Assembly: GCA_958510875.1 (NCBI GenBank)
Contig: OY294068.1
Coordinates: forward strand, 194,890,315-194,954,314
DNA length: 64,000 bases
Reading direction: 5' to 3'
Source of the DNA: Endomychus coccineus
Taxonomy: Eukaryota > Arthropoda > Insecta > Coleoptera > Endomychidae
A model generated the notes under the pieces. That model was given only the letters and a program-made list of their open reading frames with translations. It ran no database searches and was not told the DNA's origin. This document shows positions 32,556-42,880 of this stretch, one piece after another. The stretch's first letter is position 1. The number at the start of each line of letters is the position of its first letter. The translations under genes and the position numbers were made by a program.

Positions 32556-32614
32556 CGAAGCTATACGCAGTAAGCAATTTACCGAAAATCGCACAAGGGC
32601 ACGTTATACCCTGA

Positions 32615-33230
32615 ATGCGAAATATGAATATTATCACATTAAACTGTTTCTTGTTCGCATTTGATGGAATTCCGCTATTACATTGTTCATAGCCACCGAT
32701 TTGTATTCCGAACTACCATCTGTGCCAACTTGATCCCTGTAGGCTATACCCAAAATGTGTTGAATAAGGTTAAAAATGTAATGGTAAGGGGGTAGACAAA
32801 GCTCTTCGTGAGCCATATTTTCCAGGTAACATAATTATCTGCTACATATAATGGTTGTGGCTTATTTATTTTTGCCGAGATCAACAACAGTGGTTTAAAG
32901 GTGTTATCATAATGTAGGTTTTATAATTCCTACTTAACCTTTATTGTATTTCACATTTCTTGGAGGTGCTTGTTGGCAGTTTATTCAATATCCACAACGA
33001 TGGTGATTCTACTAAATTCACTAAAATTGAAATTTAAACCAATTTACGAAGTTGGTTTGATACATTTCACCATGATGATGGACATCCTCTGTTTTTGAAG
33101 AAATATTAGTCCTTCATTGGTCCACCAACATTCATAGATTTTACAGCTTTAGTGCTAGAATCTTGCCAGGAATGACTGACAGTACCAACTTCGAAGATCC
33201 ATGTCCCGTCGAAACATTCATTTTTCAGTT
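32615..33230 (-). pseudogene. IS630-like (Tc1/mariner superfamily) DDE transposase remnant
   Basis: The minus strand from 33215 gives the strand-turn GKILAL block, then HHHGEMYQTNFVNWFKFQF near 33075, the D-adjacent EMNxxxFxxWF motif of this family. It then reaches NHHRCGY (originally VVMDNxxYH). The C-terminal frame 32634-32816 reads ELCLPPYHYIFNLIQHILGI, where the family has PPYHxxFNPIEHIWG. The last catalytic Glu is Gln here. VGTDGSSEYKSVAM follows. Copies at 42345-42880 and 63885-64000 share this text. The gene is broken by many frameshifts. Confidence 0.75.
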
Positions 33231-33629
33231 TAATATACTGATGTAAAAAATGTAGGCATACGTTTCGCAATTTACATAGCACATGATGTTAAATTTATGT
33301 AGATCGTGGATTTGCAGTCCGGGGAAGAATTGTTCGTGAACTTTTGAAGTTATATTCTATTCTGGTATATAATTATTAGGAAGGACCTTATATCCTACTT
33401 TTGGAATAAGTTGGATTTCAGCTGTCTTCCAGCTAGAAATTATCTTTACTCACTGGTATATTAACTATTTTATAAGCCATAGAGTTTTATGCTGGTAACT
33501 TTTGTGATTGCAGATATGAATAAATGTTGTAAGAGAATTAGAAATATATGAATATATGAATAAACCCGTTTATCCCATTACAGCTTTTGCCAAATAATAA
33601 TGATAAGGCTTTCTCGTCCAGATCGATCA
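33231..33629. other. no gene recognised
   Basis: AT-rich non-coding sequence. The first 50 bp still resemble the flank of the IS630-like copy (CGTTTCGCAATTTACATAGC, compare 42255-42280). Confidence 0.4.
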
Positions 33630-33714
33630 GTAACGTTGCTAACTTATAGATCCAGACAGCTGTTTCGTTCTTCTCACAGAACTCATCAGTGGAACGACAA
33701 GTTTGCTAAGTTAC
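33630..33714 (-). repeat. hammerhead-bearing repeat, copy 2, with long helix I
   Basis: The 25-nt arms 33630-33654 (GTAACGTTGCTAAC...) and 33690-33714 (...GTTTGCTAAGTTAC) pair with a few mismatches and enclose the ribozyme. The family is shared with 11090-11199. No ORF is nearby, which fits a small non-autonomous retroelement or satellite monomer. Confidence 0.65.
33651..33693 (-). ncRNA. hammerhead ribozyme, near-canonical
   Basis: Minus strand: TCCA, CTGATGA, stem II GTTC-TGTGAGAA-GAAC, GAAA, CAGCTGTC, TGGA. All invariant core bases are present. The first pair of stem II is the usual G-C. Helix I TCCA/TGGA is perfect and extends outward for about 25 bp. Stem III is the palindrome ACAGCTGT, which can form two pairs with a four-base loop or four pairs between two molecules. 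Cleavage is predicted after C at 33655 (GUC). This self-cleaving RNA would act in processing the transcript of its repeat. It is the best ribozyme in the window. Confidence 0.78.
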
Positions 33715-35839
33715 TGTACCATTTCTATTGAAGGTAGTTATAACCGTTCAACACTATGGTAGAACGTCCAAAATTATCTCACACCATCCATAGATAGATT
33801 ACATCTATTCATAGGTGGTGTATGATGATATCGGTAAAGGTGAGTTTGTGATAAATAGCGAAACGGTGACCACGTGTATGTGAAATGGTGAGAGGTGAGG
33901 TGTGACGACTGTAATTCCTTCTACATTTGATAAACTGGACGCAGTTTCAGTATAAGGTTCAACGAACACTCGAGAAGTTACAGACTCATGTAAGAGGACT
34001 CAAGTGTTATTTGATATTGATTTTTCTTTCCGATAACACAATCATCTTGGATTCCTCAGTGGCTTTACTCAATTTATATCGGCAACTATATAATGTGTTG
34101 CCGACTGTAAAAATGAAATATACCTGGGTTGACGAAGTAGCGCGGCACTTTCTTAGAGACATTGTTTAAATGTATTGGTTGCAAAATCAACCAAGTATGA
34201 CATTATATTATTCTTAACGTAAAAATACTATTGTTGTTTCATGACTGTATATCAACTAGGTCTGTGTTAATAAACATTGGCTGATATTTCTCGCGATTGA
34301 AGCTGAAATTTTCATTGAGTGCTATCGAAAAATTATCGTTCAATTGAAATAGCGTGATATACGTTCTGCAAGTAACCAATCGGTTCACAAATAAAGAATG
34401 AAATCCAAATATCGAGTGTTGTTTTTGGTGAAACACGAGTATTTTAATCGTTGAATTATGCAAACACGCCTTTCTATCCACATGACGTTCGCTGTGAGCA
34501 AACCTAATCATATTCGTATTGTTTTTTCCAACAATACGACACGAATATCAATGACAGATATTATTTCAGCTCGTTAAAAAGTGTCGGCATTGACAAATCT
34601 CGGCACTTCGTAACACGTGGAACGGCTTGAAAAATAATAAAAAAACGTTAATAGGTGATGCTGTGACCGGTCACCGCTGAATAATGCAATATGAATATTT
34701 CAACCCACTCAGGATGAATAATCGCGACCCGTAGGTGACACTAAAAATAGGCTATTTCGATAGGCGCCTGTCAAAATATTCAAATGAGTCGCTTGTATAT
34801 AACCTGCAACACATTCCCGCGTGATAAAACAATACACGAAGTCTCCAACAGAATTACATTAATTATAACTTGCCATTATGATGGTACACACACTCTGCGG
34901 TAGTTGAATGGCAAAGTCTGAATGAATTATCATAACATAAGCTTTTGTCTCCTGGTCTTCATCATTTATTAAATAGCGTGGATGTTAAACAAACGGGTCG
35001 GAACATAGTATGTATTTGCGCAACTTTGACCCCATGAATTTGTTTGGAACTGTAGAAACAGGGGTCTTATCTGTAAGTCAACATTTTACTTGACTCAAAA
35101 TTATGACAAAATTATTTCTTTTGTTCAATTTTCAAAAAACCGTTGGTTCTATCTTATTACAATGTAGACAAATAGGCTATATAAGGTGCAATTCAATCAT
35201 ATCCTGACCCACTATGTTCGATTATAACTAAATTTTGCCCTTTAACAGTACTTTCTCTTTAAATTGCTAAACTAACATTATCATGTACAGACTGGGCAAC
35301 TTTCAATGTTTTATCGGTATCAGTCTTCACTACCTGTTGCTATGAGTATAAGTGTTACCAATAAACCAGTAAATCCTCCAATGGTATAATTTTACCTCCT
35401 CCGATTCAACCACTTATCCATAACCCCGAGAACCTGGATAACCTCTGACAGTCCATAGCAGCTCAATAACACAGAGCTTTCACTGGTAAGAACAGAAAGG
35501 ATGTGCGGATGTTAATCATTACGCCTAATTGAATATTTATTTTGCTTATTAAGGCTATCCAGGGACTAGTTTCCAAACTTATAATCATTATGTTCTTAGT
35601 GTTGTACGTGCCAAAAAGAAATAGTTAACGTTCTTTTCAAAATTAAAATATCGTTTGTTAAAGAAATTATTAGTGAACGCGGAAACACCCAAATATTGTA
35701 CGAACATTATAAGTTTTCTAAGCGTCGATCTTCAACTAATTAAACTGTCTGGAGGTGCATCAAATAGCCTGAATGTAAGGTTTATGTATATACCATTGGG
35801 GAATCGGGTGGTTTTGTTGTAACAACATTAAAAATCAAC
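33715..35839. other. no gene recognised; includes one dispersed repeat
   Basis: 34070-34230 is a dispersed repeat annotated separately. A hairpin with a small bulge lies at 34510-34548 (ATATTCG...CGAATAT). 34560-34880 is CpG-bearing and looks single-copy. Frames at 33927 and 34239 are not recognisable. Confidence 0.45.
34070..34230 (-). repeat. dispersed repeat X, copy 1
   Basis: On the minus strand it shares TTTACGTTAAG, GTCATACTTGGT, CAACCAAT, AAGTGCCGC, ATATTTCATTTTTACAGT and CAACACATTA in order with 42045-42180. Both ends are undefined and no terminal repeats are seen. Confidence 0.6.
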
Positions 35840-36900
35840 ATAATCACGAGCGTGAGGAAAAAATTGCCAGACAGTTCTTAGTGTTGCCTGCAACAAAAGA
35901 AAAGCGGAAGATTAACCTACAAATAGACCAACTAAAATATTGCATAAAGAATTAGCTTCAAATGGTTTCCCCCTCAGATTTTTCTTCAGAAACATTGACT
36001 TCCCGGGTCTTAAAATACGCCAAAAAAATATTTACAACAGACGTCGCAAAATATTGCCAACTTTGCCTCGCTCTACCAACGAAGTTCACCATTATCTGCA
36101 AGAACATTCCTACAAACTGTTGAGAGAAAAAAAGGCACTTTCCAATACTGCGCAAAATGTTCCACACAACTACATGATAGTTACATGAATGGACACTATA
36201 TACCGCTAGTGTTTAGTTTACTAAAAAACAAATGAGAAGAAACTTATAGACTCTGTTTGGACAAAATTAAATTTATTTGTTCTCTTAACAACTTAAGTTT
36301 TATTCCTAAGAAACTAGTGCCTGATTTTGAAATTGCAGTTTGTAAAGTGTGGGATAACGTTACAATTATTGGTTGCCGCTCCCATCTTACTCACTTTTGG
36401 TGGTGTAAAATACAAAAGTTGTGGTTAAGTGGTGAATATAAAAAGAAAATTTGTGAAACTGGCAAGTGGCTTCGTTATTGTTTTGTTATGGTATTTTGAA
36501 ATCCAAATCTGGTAAGCGATTTTTTTGTCTTTGAGTTACATGCAATAAAACCTAGTGACGATAACTTTTGCGGTTTTTGCTGATTATTTGGTGGATTATT
36601 TTATATCCGACGAAACCACTTTTCCACCCCACATTTGGGCTGAACTTCTTCACCTCTAAATAAAACCACAAACTCTTGCGAGTCCTATCACTCTCATTTA
36701 AGTAACTCTTTTTATTATAGTTCACCGAATATTTTTTATTTCATGGATGTTTTGTTAAAATTACCAAAAGAAGTATACATAAAACGTAATAGTGTAGCTA
36801 CTCCTTGTGAATTTTAAAACGCAGCCACAATTCGGAGACAAGACTTTTGCAAAAATTATTGTTAGATTTGGAACAACAAAAGATAACTACCCTCCATTTT
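35840..36900 (+). pseudogene. Mutator-like (MULE) transposase remnant
   Basis: Frame 35940-36188: NIYNRRRKILPTLPRSTNEV, an N-terminal block seen before the MULE domain. Frame 36257-36499: VPDFEIAVCKVWDNVTIIGC then RSHLTHFWWCKIQKLWLSGE, the DFE...GC-x-FH...Q-x-WWRK catalytic-domain signature, with Phe changed to Ser before His. Further on, DYFISDETTFPPHIWAE (about 36585) and, in another frame, NKTTNSCESYHSHLSNSFYY (36659 on) with the conserved C-E-x-x-H. Deletions remove the first catalytic acids. No long terminal inverted repeats were seen. Confidence 0.72.
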
Positions 36901-37316
36901 ATTAAAGTTGTTTCAAATATGTATGGACGTAATCCATGAAATATGTAGTATTATTATGTATGTTTTTCTGCGAGTGTTATGCAAAATTTATGTATTATAA
37001 ACTACTACTATTATTACACTGATTTAGTGAATAAATAAAATAAAACCGACCTCATAATTAAATTTCTCAATCATATTAATCTTTTTGTAACCGTAAAAAT
37101 ATTACATGGACATGGTGGCAAAATTGTTGCATCAGCAATTCATTGTATTTTAGAATTTTTAAATCAATAATTATCTTTGTGACGAATTTCGTAGTCCCAA
37201 AATCGGACGACAGAATGCCATGTGACGAATATCGTATACGAATTTTTATGTTTACCTGCGTACTGTGACAAATTTCGAATCCCCACTTTTGTACGATCTT
37301 TATATTGACATAGCTC
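36901..37316. other. no gene recognised
   Basis: AT-rich. The frames at 37076-37352 overlap MITE 2 and have no motif. Confidence 0.45.
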
Positions 37317-37324
37317 AGGACAAC

Positions 37325-37595
37325 CAAAGAGTTCTGTATATAGAATAGACAATTAAGCCTTTCACTGGTATGTTAACGGACATTCTGTCTTTCTCGCACA
37401 TGTACTGCGCTCTCACTCGCACGATGTGCTCGCGGTATACTTATTCTTGTACTCTTATACTCTTTGTGATAGAAGGGAAGACCGTGCGAGTGAGAGCGCA
37501 CTAACATGTGCGAGAAGGACAGAATGTTCAACTAAATACCAGCGCCTTCCTATGCTTAACACACTACTTGTCTACTCTATATATAGAACTCTTTG
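37325..37595. mobile_element. 271-bp foldback element (MITE 2) with perfect 8-bp TSD
   Basis: It starts CAAAGAGTTCTGTATATAG and ends with the matching inverse CTATATATAGAACTCTTTG. AGGACAAC flanks it at 37317-37324 and 37596-37603. Inner arms also pair: CATTCTGTC.TTCTCGCACATG and CGCTCTCACTCGCACG recur inverted. Almost the whole element can fold into one hairpin around 37440-37480. The TATATAGAATAGAC block near its end resembles CATATAGAATGGAC of MITE 1. It is non-coding; the 8-bp duplication fits a hAT or P-type relative. Confidence 0.88.
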
Positions 37596-37603
37596 AGGAC
37601 AAC

Positions 37604-38831
37604 AGTTTGGACATTCAAATTATTACGTTAATGTTTCTGCCTGATAAATTCTATTGGGAACGTTTTGACTGTGGTTGAATGCTATATGAGTATTTGACAG
37701 AATGCTAGAAATTTTATGAGATATCGACCCTAGTCTCTGAAAGTGCATTCCATTTATAGTATGATGAAGGTAATGACAGATGCCATTGGATGAATGATTG
37801 AAGGGAAACTAAAATTCAAAATGTACCATTTCTAGTTATTCTATAAAATACCATATTTAGTAGTTTATACACAACGACGTCTATGAAACTTCATCAAAAA
37901 CGTTGGAGAGTTCGAAAACTTCTCAATGCTCAATTTTGTTCTGCAAAGAACTGAAACTTTAACCAGGCAAAAGCAAGCAAATTGGTGGGTGTCGGTGCAA
38001 TTTATGAATTTGTTCGATAAGTATTGGATATTGTCTATGTAACGCGAAACGTAACGGAGCTTGGCAAACACATCACTCGTTCAATTTTAGTTTTGATGCT
38101 ATTGTTCCGTTCAACCGTTGAGCTTCGCTCAACAGTTCAACTTTCGAAACTTATTTAATCGTCAAGTTTTATAATACAATCCGAAATTTCACAAGTCGGA
38201 ATTAACTGAAGAAAAGCATAATACTTTCCGGCCGAGTTTGGTTAATTTCTCCTTCGCAATCTCAAAGAGATGTGGGTCGGTACCTCACGAATTTACACTA
38301 ATCTAGATAGACAAAAACCTTCAAAGAGAGCGGCATTCCTGCTAAATTTCCTGCGAGATAAAATTAAATTTCAGCATCGTGCATAAATGGATCAAAGGTC
38401 GCCATTACGTTAACGTTCTGAATAAATTAATAACAAGTTTACTATCAGAGCCAACTTTGTCAGTTTAATCATTTACAAATTCTTCCGATGTAGGTTGTTA
38501 TCGCGCGGGTTAGTCGATAATGTAGCTTCCTGTAAGCGAGATTAAGTTAGCCTGGCTACATGTATTAAATTATTTCTGGCTGGTGGGGTTTCGGCCCCAC
38601 CCGTCTTCAGATCATTATGTATGAATCAGCAGCGTGCTTCAACGGAAGCATCGCATCCATAACTCAACATCAAACTACTACATAACCTCATGTTATCTCT
38701 GAGGATCGTTCAATGACCAAGTAGCCTTCATCAGAGTTTACTATGATGATGGTCACTTGGTAGCTGAGAGGTCCTGACTACTTTAACAACTACTTTAACT
38801 CAAAACCAACTGATCGCTGACTGGCGAAGTA
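37604..38831. other. no gene recognised
   Basis: 38070-38560 is CpG-bearing and non-repetitive. A GC-rich hairpin GGTGGGG/CCCCACC sits at 38582-38601, next to CTTCAG. See the rejected list for its ribozyme test. Confidence 0.4.
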
Positions 38832-39456
38832 TAGTCCAGTCAATAAGATGAGACATTTCTAAAAAATCGTATCAAAAAAATTCTTTTTGCATAATGTTCT
38901 GTGGCCGATTTGAATCATTCTTAAGGGTTGAGCTAAACCCCTAAACGCTAAGAACCGAAAAATTTTTGTGGGATTCGATTCGTCGGAATGTCAGGATCAT
39001 TCATGACACATAAAATCTAACCGGTCACCCTTCCTTCTCCTTGTGAAGAGTAGTTTCGAATTTACAATGCACCGAGGAGGTTTTTTGGGTCGCTGATCAC
39101 GATTTTGGCTTCAGATTTACTTGAAATCAATTCAGGGGGTGGACAATCGATCAAATTGGCCATTTTTGCATTCTTATAGATTATTTTGGCGATATATATT
39201 ATTTTTGGATTTTAAATCCGCCAAGAAGGTTTTTTGGGTCGCTGATCACGATTTTGACATGAGATTTACTTTTACCCCCAATTCTGGGGATGGAAAATCG
39301 GAAAGTCTTGTCCATTTCTGGCCCCCTTGGTGGTGGGGGTGACCGGTGAGATTTTATGTGTTATAAATGATCCTGATAACCTCACGAATCGAATCCCACA
39401 AAAAAATTTCTATTCTGACCTACATGTCGTTTTTTTCCGGATCGTTGCCTGGACTA
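38832..39456. mobile_element. inverted-repeat element with ~150-bp tandem monomers (S1)
   Basis: The ends are TAGTCCAG... and ...CTGGACTA. Inner inverted arms at about 38958-39065 and 39310-39405 share AAATTTTTGTGGGATTCGAT, CAGGATCATT, ACACATAAAATCT and CCGGTCACCC. Between them two direct monomers carry GGTTTTTTGGGTCGCTGATC, 149 bp apart (39091 and 39240). It is the same architecture and monomer as S2 at 55232-56555. No coding content. No clear target duplication. Confidence 0.75.
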
Positions 39457-41126
39457 CAATATCTAGGTAATGGAAGGGATGGAGATGTATAAGCGGAAAA
39501 ACAATTTGATGAGTTTACATTTATCTCCAGCTTACGGTAATACCTTATTTGCATTACTAATCCTAAATAGTATTTAAAGACGCACATTTTGTTTCTAATT
39601 AAGTCTACTCTGTTGATGACTACTAGGTCCTTAGTATTTCAACAGTATTTTCAGTGGAAGAATATTTCTAACTAATTTGTGTTATAGTGGTGAATTCCTT
39701 TATAGCTTATTACGTTCCGAATTGATATAATTTACATAATTTGAGAGAATCCATATGAACCATTTTTCTCTTTAACAAGACGAATAATACAACTTCAAAG
39801 CAATTTATACATTTAATCAATGCTTTGACCGAGAAATGTGGCTTATGTAAGTATCTATAAATACATTGGAGATATATCAGTGATACCATTATACTGGTAC
39901 TGGAGACGAACATTTCTATTGTATATTGAGTAGTTCTTCACATTAGCCTTATGTTTATATTGAACTGTTTTGACCTTTCTTGACCCGTATATAGTAGATG
40001 CTCCGTTCGCTTAACTCTATATCGTTCAATCGAGAATGGATCGATACTTTCATATTCTATTTTATTCGTATCAGACCTTTTACTATGTCAGGAAAACAAG
40101 CTTCACTATTGTCTGTTGTAGATGATTGATGCACTCGCTAATTTACTATAGAATATGAGAATGTTAGAGTGTAACTATCAGGGCGATACGATTCTACCTA
40201 AAAATATAATATAAACTGCTTTAGAAACTACGAAATTCGCTTGATTTGTAAGGTATTGAAGCGCAGCGAGCCAAGTGTGGTCATGAAAAATGTTATGCCG
40301 GAAATTATATGGGGATGAGTCTCGAACAGACCTTTTGTGGATAATGTCTAATAAGTATTTGCTGAAGTATTTTGTTTATTTGTTAATTAATCTGAAATAA
40401 AGTGAAAAATGATCGAAGACACATCTAAGAAGATCTAAGAATGAGAAGTCAATATGGCGAATGATCAAACATCAATTGGTTGATTCAAGATGCTAACTTA
40501 TCGAAATCATTAGGAAAATTGTCCATTCGAGGCACGAAATTCACTCCAATGGAAATTTTGTTTGTGCAGAGGAAATTGAGATGAAGCTGATAAAATATAA
40601 TTGGCTACAATTTAACGGAATTAAAAATGGATAAGTAATCCGTAGGTAGATAATTGGACAATCCAAGCTTAAAGACTTTCTCGGGATATCAAATATATGC
40701 TTGTTTTCAATCAACTGGAACAAGGAAATACGTGTCGCTTTATCGATTCACTGGCTATAATGGTTTGTAAATAGAGTAATTCATGTAAACATGTACTTTG
40801 CTTCATTATTTCCAGGTTACCTATCAATTTAATATTAACTATATTCGGACGATAATGAATTAATTTTTGTATTTTATAATTTTTTTGAATTCTATTAGCT
40901 TTTCATCGAGATATATCCAATTAATAATGTTTATATTCGAGAAATTGAATAAGTTTTCTTTGCAAAACTTATCAAGGTAATTGAAATATCTTGTATTTTT
41001 GAATAGTCTATTATACGTTAAAATGATTAGTAAATGTTCCTGCATATAAATTTAAGCATGTTTTAAAAGCATTCATGAAAATTTATTTTGTTTGAATTAC
41101 GTTAAATTGTTAATGAAACCTACATA
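39457..41126. other. no gene recognised
   Basis: Very AT-rich. Frames of 60-67 codons (39710, 40541, 40860) have no motif. No repeat from elsewhere in the window was seen. Confidence 0.5.
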
Positions 41127-41877
41127 CGACGGCAAGGTGAAAAGTCCCTGAAAAATGATTTATTTGGTCAAAACTTATTTTATTTCCCAACGTAATCTCC
41201 TTCTAGCCCGATACACTTCGTCCAAAGTTTTTCTAATTTTGCAATCCCTTCCCAATAATAAGATTTCGGCAATCTTTCAAAACAGGCGTTTGGTTCAGCG
41301 ATGACCTCATCGTTGGAACCAAATGTCTTTTCGCCGAACCTTTTATTCAAGTTTGGAAATGGATAAAATCGCAGGAGGCCAAATCTGGTGAATATGGCGG
41401 ATGACGAACCAATTCATAGCGCAATTCATGCAATTTTGCGGTTGCTACTACGGACCTGTGAGTCGGTGCGTTCGATTCGGAAGGACAAGTCCACTGTTTC
41501 GACTGTTCTTTGACCTCTGGTGTGTTGTGATGGATCCATGTTTCCTCCAGGGTTACGAAACGGAGCAGAACGTCCTTCTTATCGCTCTTGCACATTGCCA
41601 AATACTCCTTTGAAATTATCATAATGTTTAGCAAGCGATGCTTTGGTTTGCGTAATGCTTTTCCACGCAAGAAATAATGTTTAATCAAGACACGAAATTC
41701 ACTTTTTTCCATTTTTTCAAAAACCTTCAAGATGGATGTCAAAACCGAACTGAAAACATATCAGTCTGAAAATTTTAATGCGGTCTAGTTGAAGATGGTA
41801 CATTACAAATGTCACATGAGATTTTCGATTGTGGCGCCATCGGTTTTCTTTTTCAGGGACTTTTGATCTGTCTCTCG
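41127..41877 (-). mobile_element. mariner element with both ends, internally deleted
   Basis: TA flanks at 41125-41126 and 41878-41879. The 29-bp inverted ends begin CGACGGCAAGGTGAAAAGTC and CGAGAGACAGATCAAAAGTC, with a shared AAAAGTCCCTGAAAAA. At 751 bp it is a little over half the usual 1.3 kb. It could have been mobilised in trans if the ends were bound by a related transposase. Confidence 0.9.
41180..41712 (-). pseudogene. mariner transposase, internal deletion
   Basis: The ATG at 41712-41710 is the family start (MEKSEFRVLIKHYFLRGKAL); the open frame happens to extend ten codons upstream. The helix-turn-helix half is cut short. The frame then runs into LRFVTLEETWIHHNTPEVKE (first Asp replaced in V-D-E-T) and jumps again to SNAPTHRSVVATAKLHELRY (H-Q-D-N-A-P lost its Asp) and HPPYSPDLASCDF (third Asp present). 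A stop follows near 41350. In another frame KRFGEKTFGSNDEVIAEPNA and LEGDYVGK end at the native stop 41182-41180. Two in-frame deletions kept 121 codons open. Confidence 0.88.
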
Positions 41878-42044
41878 TATTCATGATGTATGATTAGTAA
41901 CTATTTATCAAAATTAAGACGGATTGCGCGTTAGCGAACGAAGCTATTTCTTGAATTGGGTTATATGGCAAATGTATGTTCTCGTATAGTTGCCAAATGG
42001 TGAATGTACTTGAAATTTTTACACTAACTGGATATGGTTCATTT

Positions 42045-42180
42045 ACGTTAAGAGTTATATAACGTCATACTTGGTAGCTTTTACAACCAATTCCCTTCAA
42101 CAATTTTCCTAAGTGCCGCTGCTATCTTCGTCTAACCACATATATTTCATTTTTACAGTTGTCAACACATTACAGTGACA
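42045..42180 (+). repeat. dispersed repeat X, copy 2
   Basis: Aligns with 34070-34230 in inverted orientation. The first 30 bp (GTTCATTTACGTTAAG...ACGTCAT) recur at 62722-62755. It may be a small non-autonomous element; the ends are not defined. Confidence 0.6.
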
Positions 42181-42344
42181 GTTCATATATTTGTTGTTGA
42201 ATTAAACTTCCAAAGTACAGAAACAATGCTTCGCAGGACCGCAAGTCTACGTTTTACGTCATGTGCTGTGTAAATTGCCAAAGGTGTACTTGCATTTTTT
42301 TATATTAAACTAATGAGACATTAATGGTAAATACGTCTATTTGT

Positions 42345-42880
42345 TTATCTCGAAGGGACATGGATCTTCGAAGATGGTACTGTCAGTCATTCTTGGCAAG
42401 ATTCTAGCAATAAAAATGTGTTTCGTACTTCAAGCTGGTTGTACAGCAGATTTTATTGCTAGTGCAGAAACAAAATATCATCATGGTGAAATGCATCAAA
42501 ATAAATTCTTAAATTGGTTTGAATTACAACTTTTAGTGAATTTAGAAGAATCACCACCATCGTTGTGGATATTGAATAAACTGCCACCAAACACCCCCAA
42601 GAAATGTGATAAACAATAAGGTTAAGGAGGAATAATATACCTACATTATGATAACATATTTAAACTCTCGTTGTTGATCTTGATAAAATGTATACGCCGC
42701 AACCATTATACGTAGCTGATAATTATGTTACTTGGAAAATATGACCAACGAGGTGATTTACCTACTCCCTTACCTTTACATACTCAACCCCATTCAGGTC
42801 TTGGATATAAGTAACTACTACAGGGATCAAATTGGCATAGATAGTAGTTCGGCGGAAAAATCAATGACTATGTAGAAAAA
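42345..42880 (+). pseudogene. IS630-like DDE transposase remnant, second copy
   Basis: In the frame 42341-42619, CTADFIASAETKYHHGEMHQ then NKFLNWFELQLLVNLEE carries the family's E-M-N-x-x-x-F-x-x-W-F block. The V-V-M-D-N step is frameshifted after it. NKLPPNTPKKCD follows. Downstream (42740-42880) are LLPYLYILNPIQVLD, YYRDQIGIDSSSAEKSMTM, the C-terminal block of the copy at 32615. The copy lies opposite in orientation to that one. Dead. Confidence 0.75.

Larger units (their letters stand above)
31110..32608 (+). mobile_element. LTR-plus-leader repeat, copy B (Gypsy/BEL-like)
   Basis: The copy is colinear with copy A at 1-2036. It has TATA-like boxes at 31367-31377 and 31565-31572. Tandem leader repeats of about 34 bp span 31593-31820. 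The conserved hairpin is at 32445-32502 and the PBS-like TGGCGCCCGAGGATT at 32541. Relative to A it lacks roughly 450 bp, including the 29-bp repeats. Similarity ends about 55 bp past the PBS, close to where it ends in copy A. A possible true LTR start is TGTAACG at 31075, just upstream. No gag/pol follows; IS630-like sequence begins at about 32615. Confidence 0.62.

Noticed and set aside
38560..38620. Another hammerhead: CTGAAGA...GAAAC on the minus strand around the GGTGGGG/CCCCACC hairpin
   Set aside because: The GC-rich hairpin would sequester GAAA, no GUH cleavage triplet follows, and helix I cannot form.
38832..39456. A 3-bp target duplication for S1
   Set aside because: The flanks (GTA and CAA) do not match; only S2 shows TTA on both sides, so the duplication length remains open.
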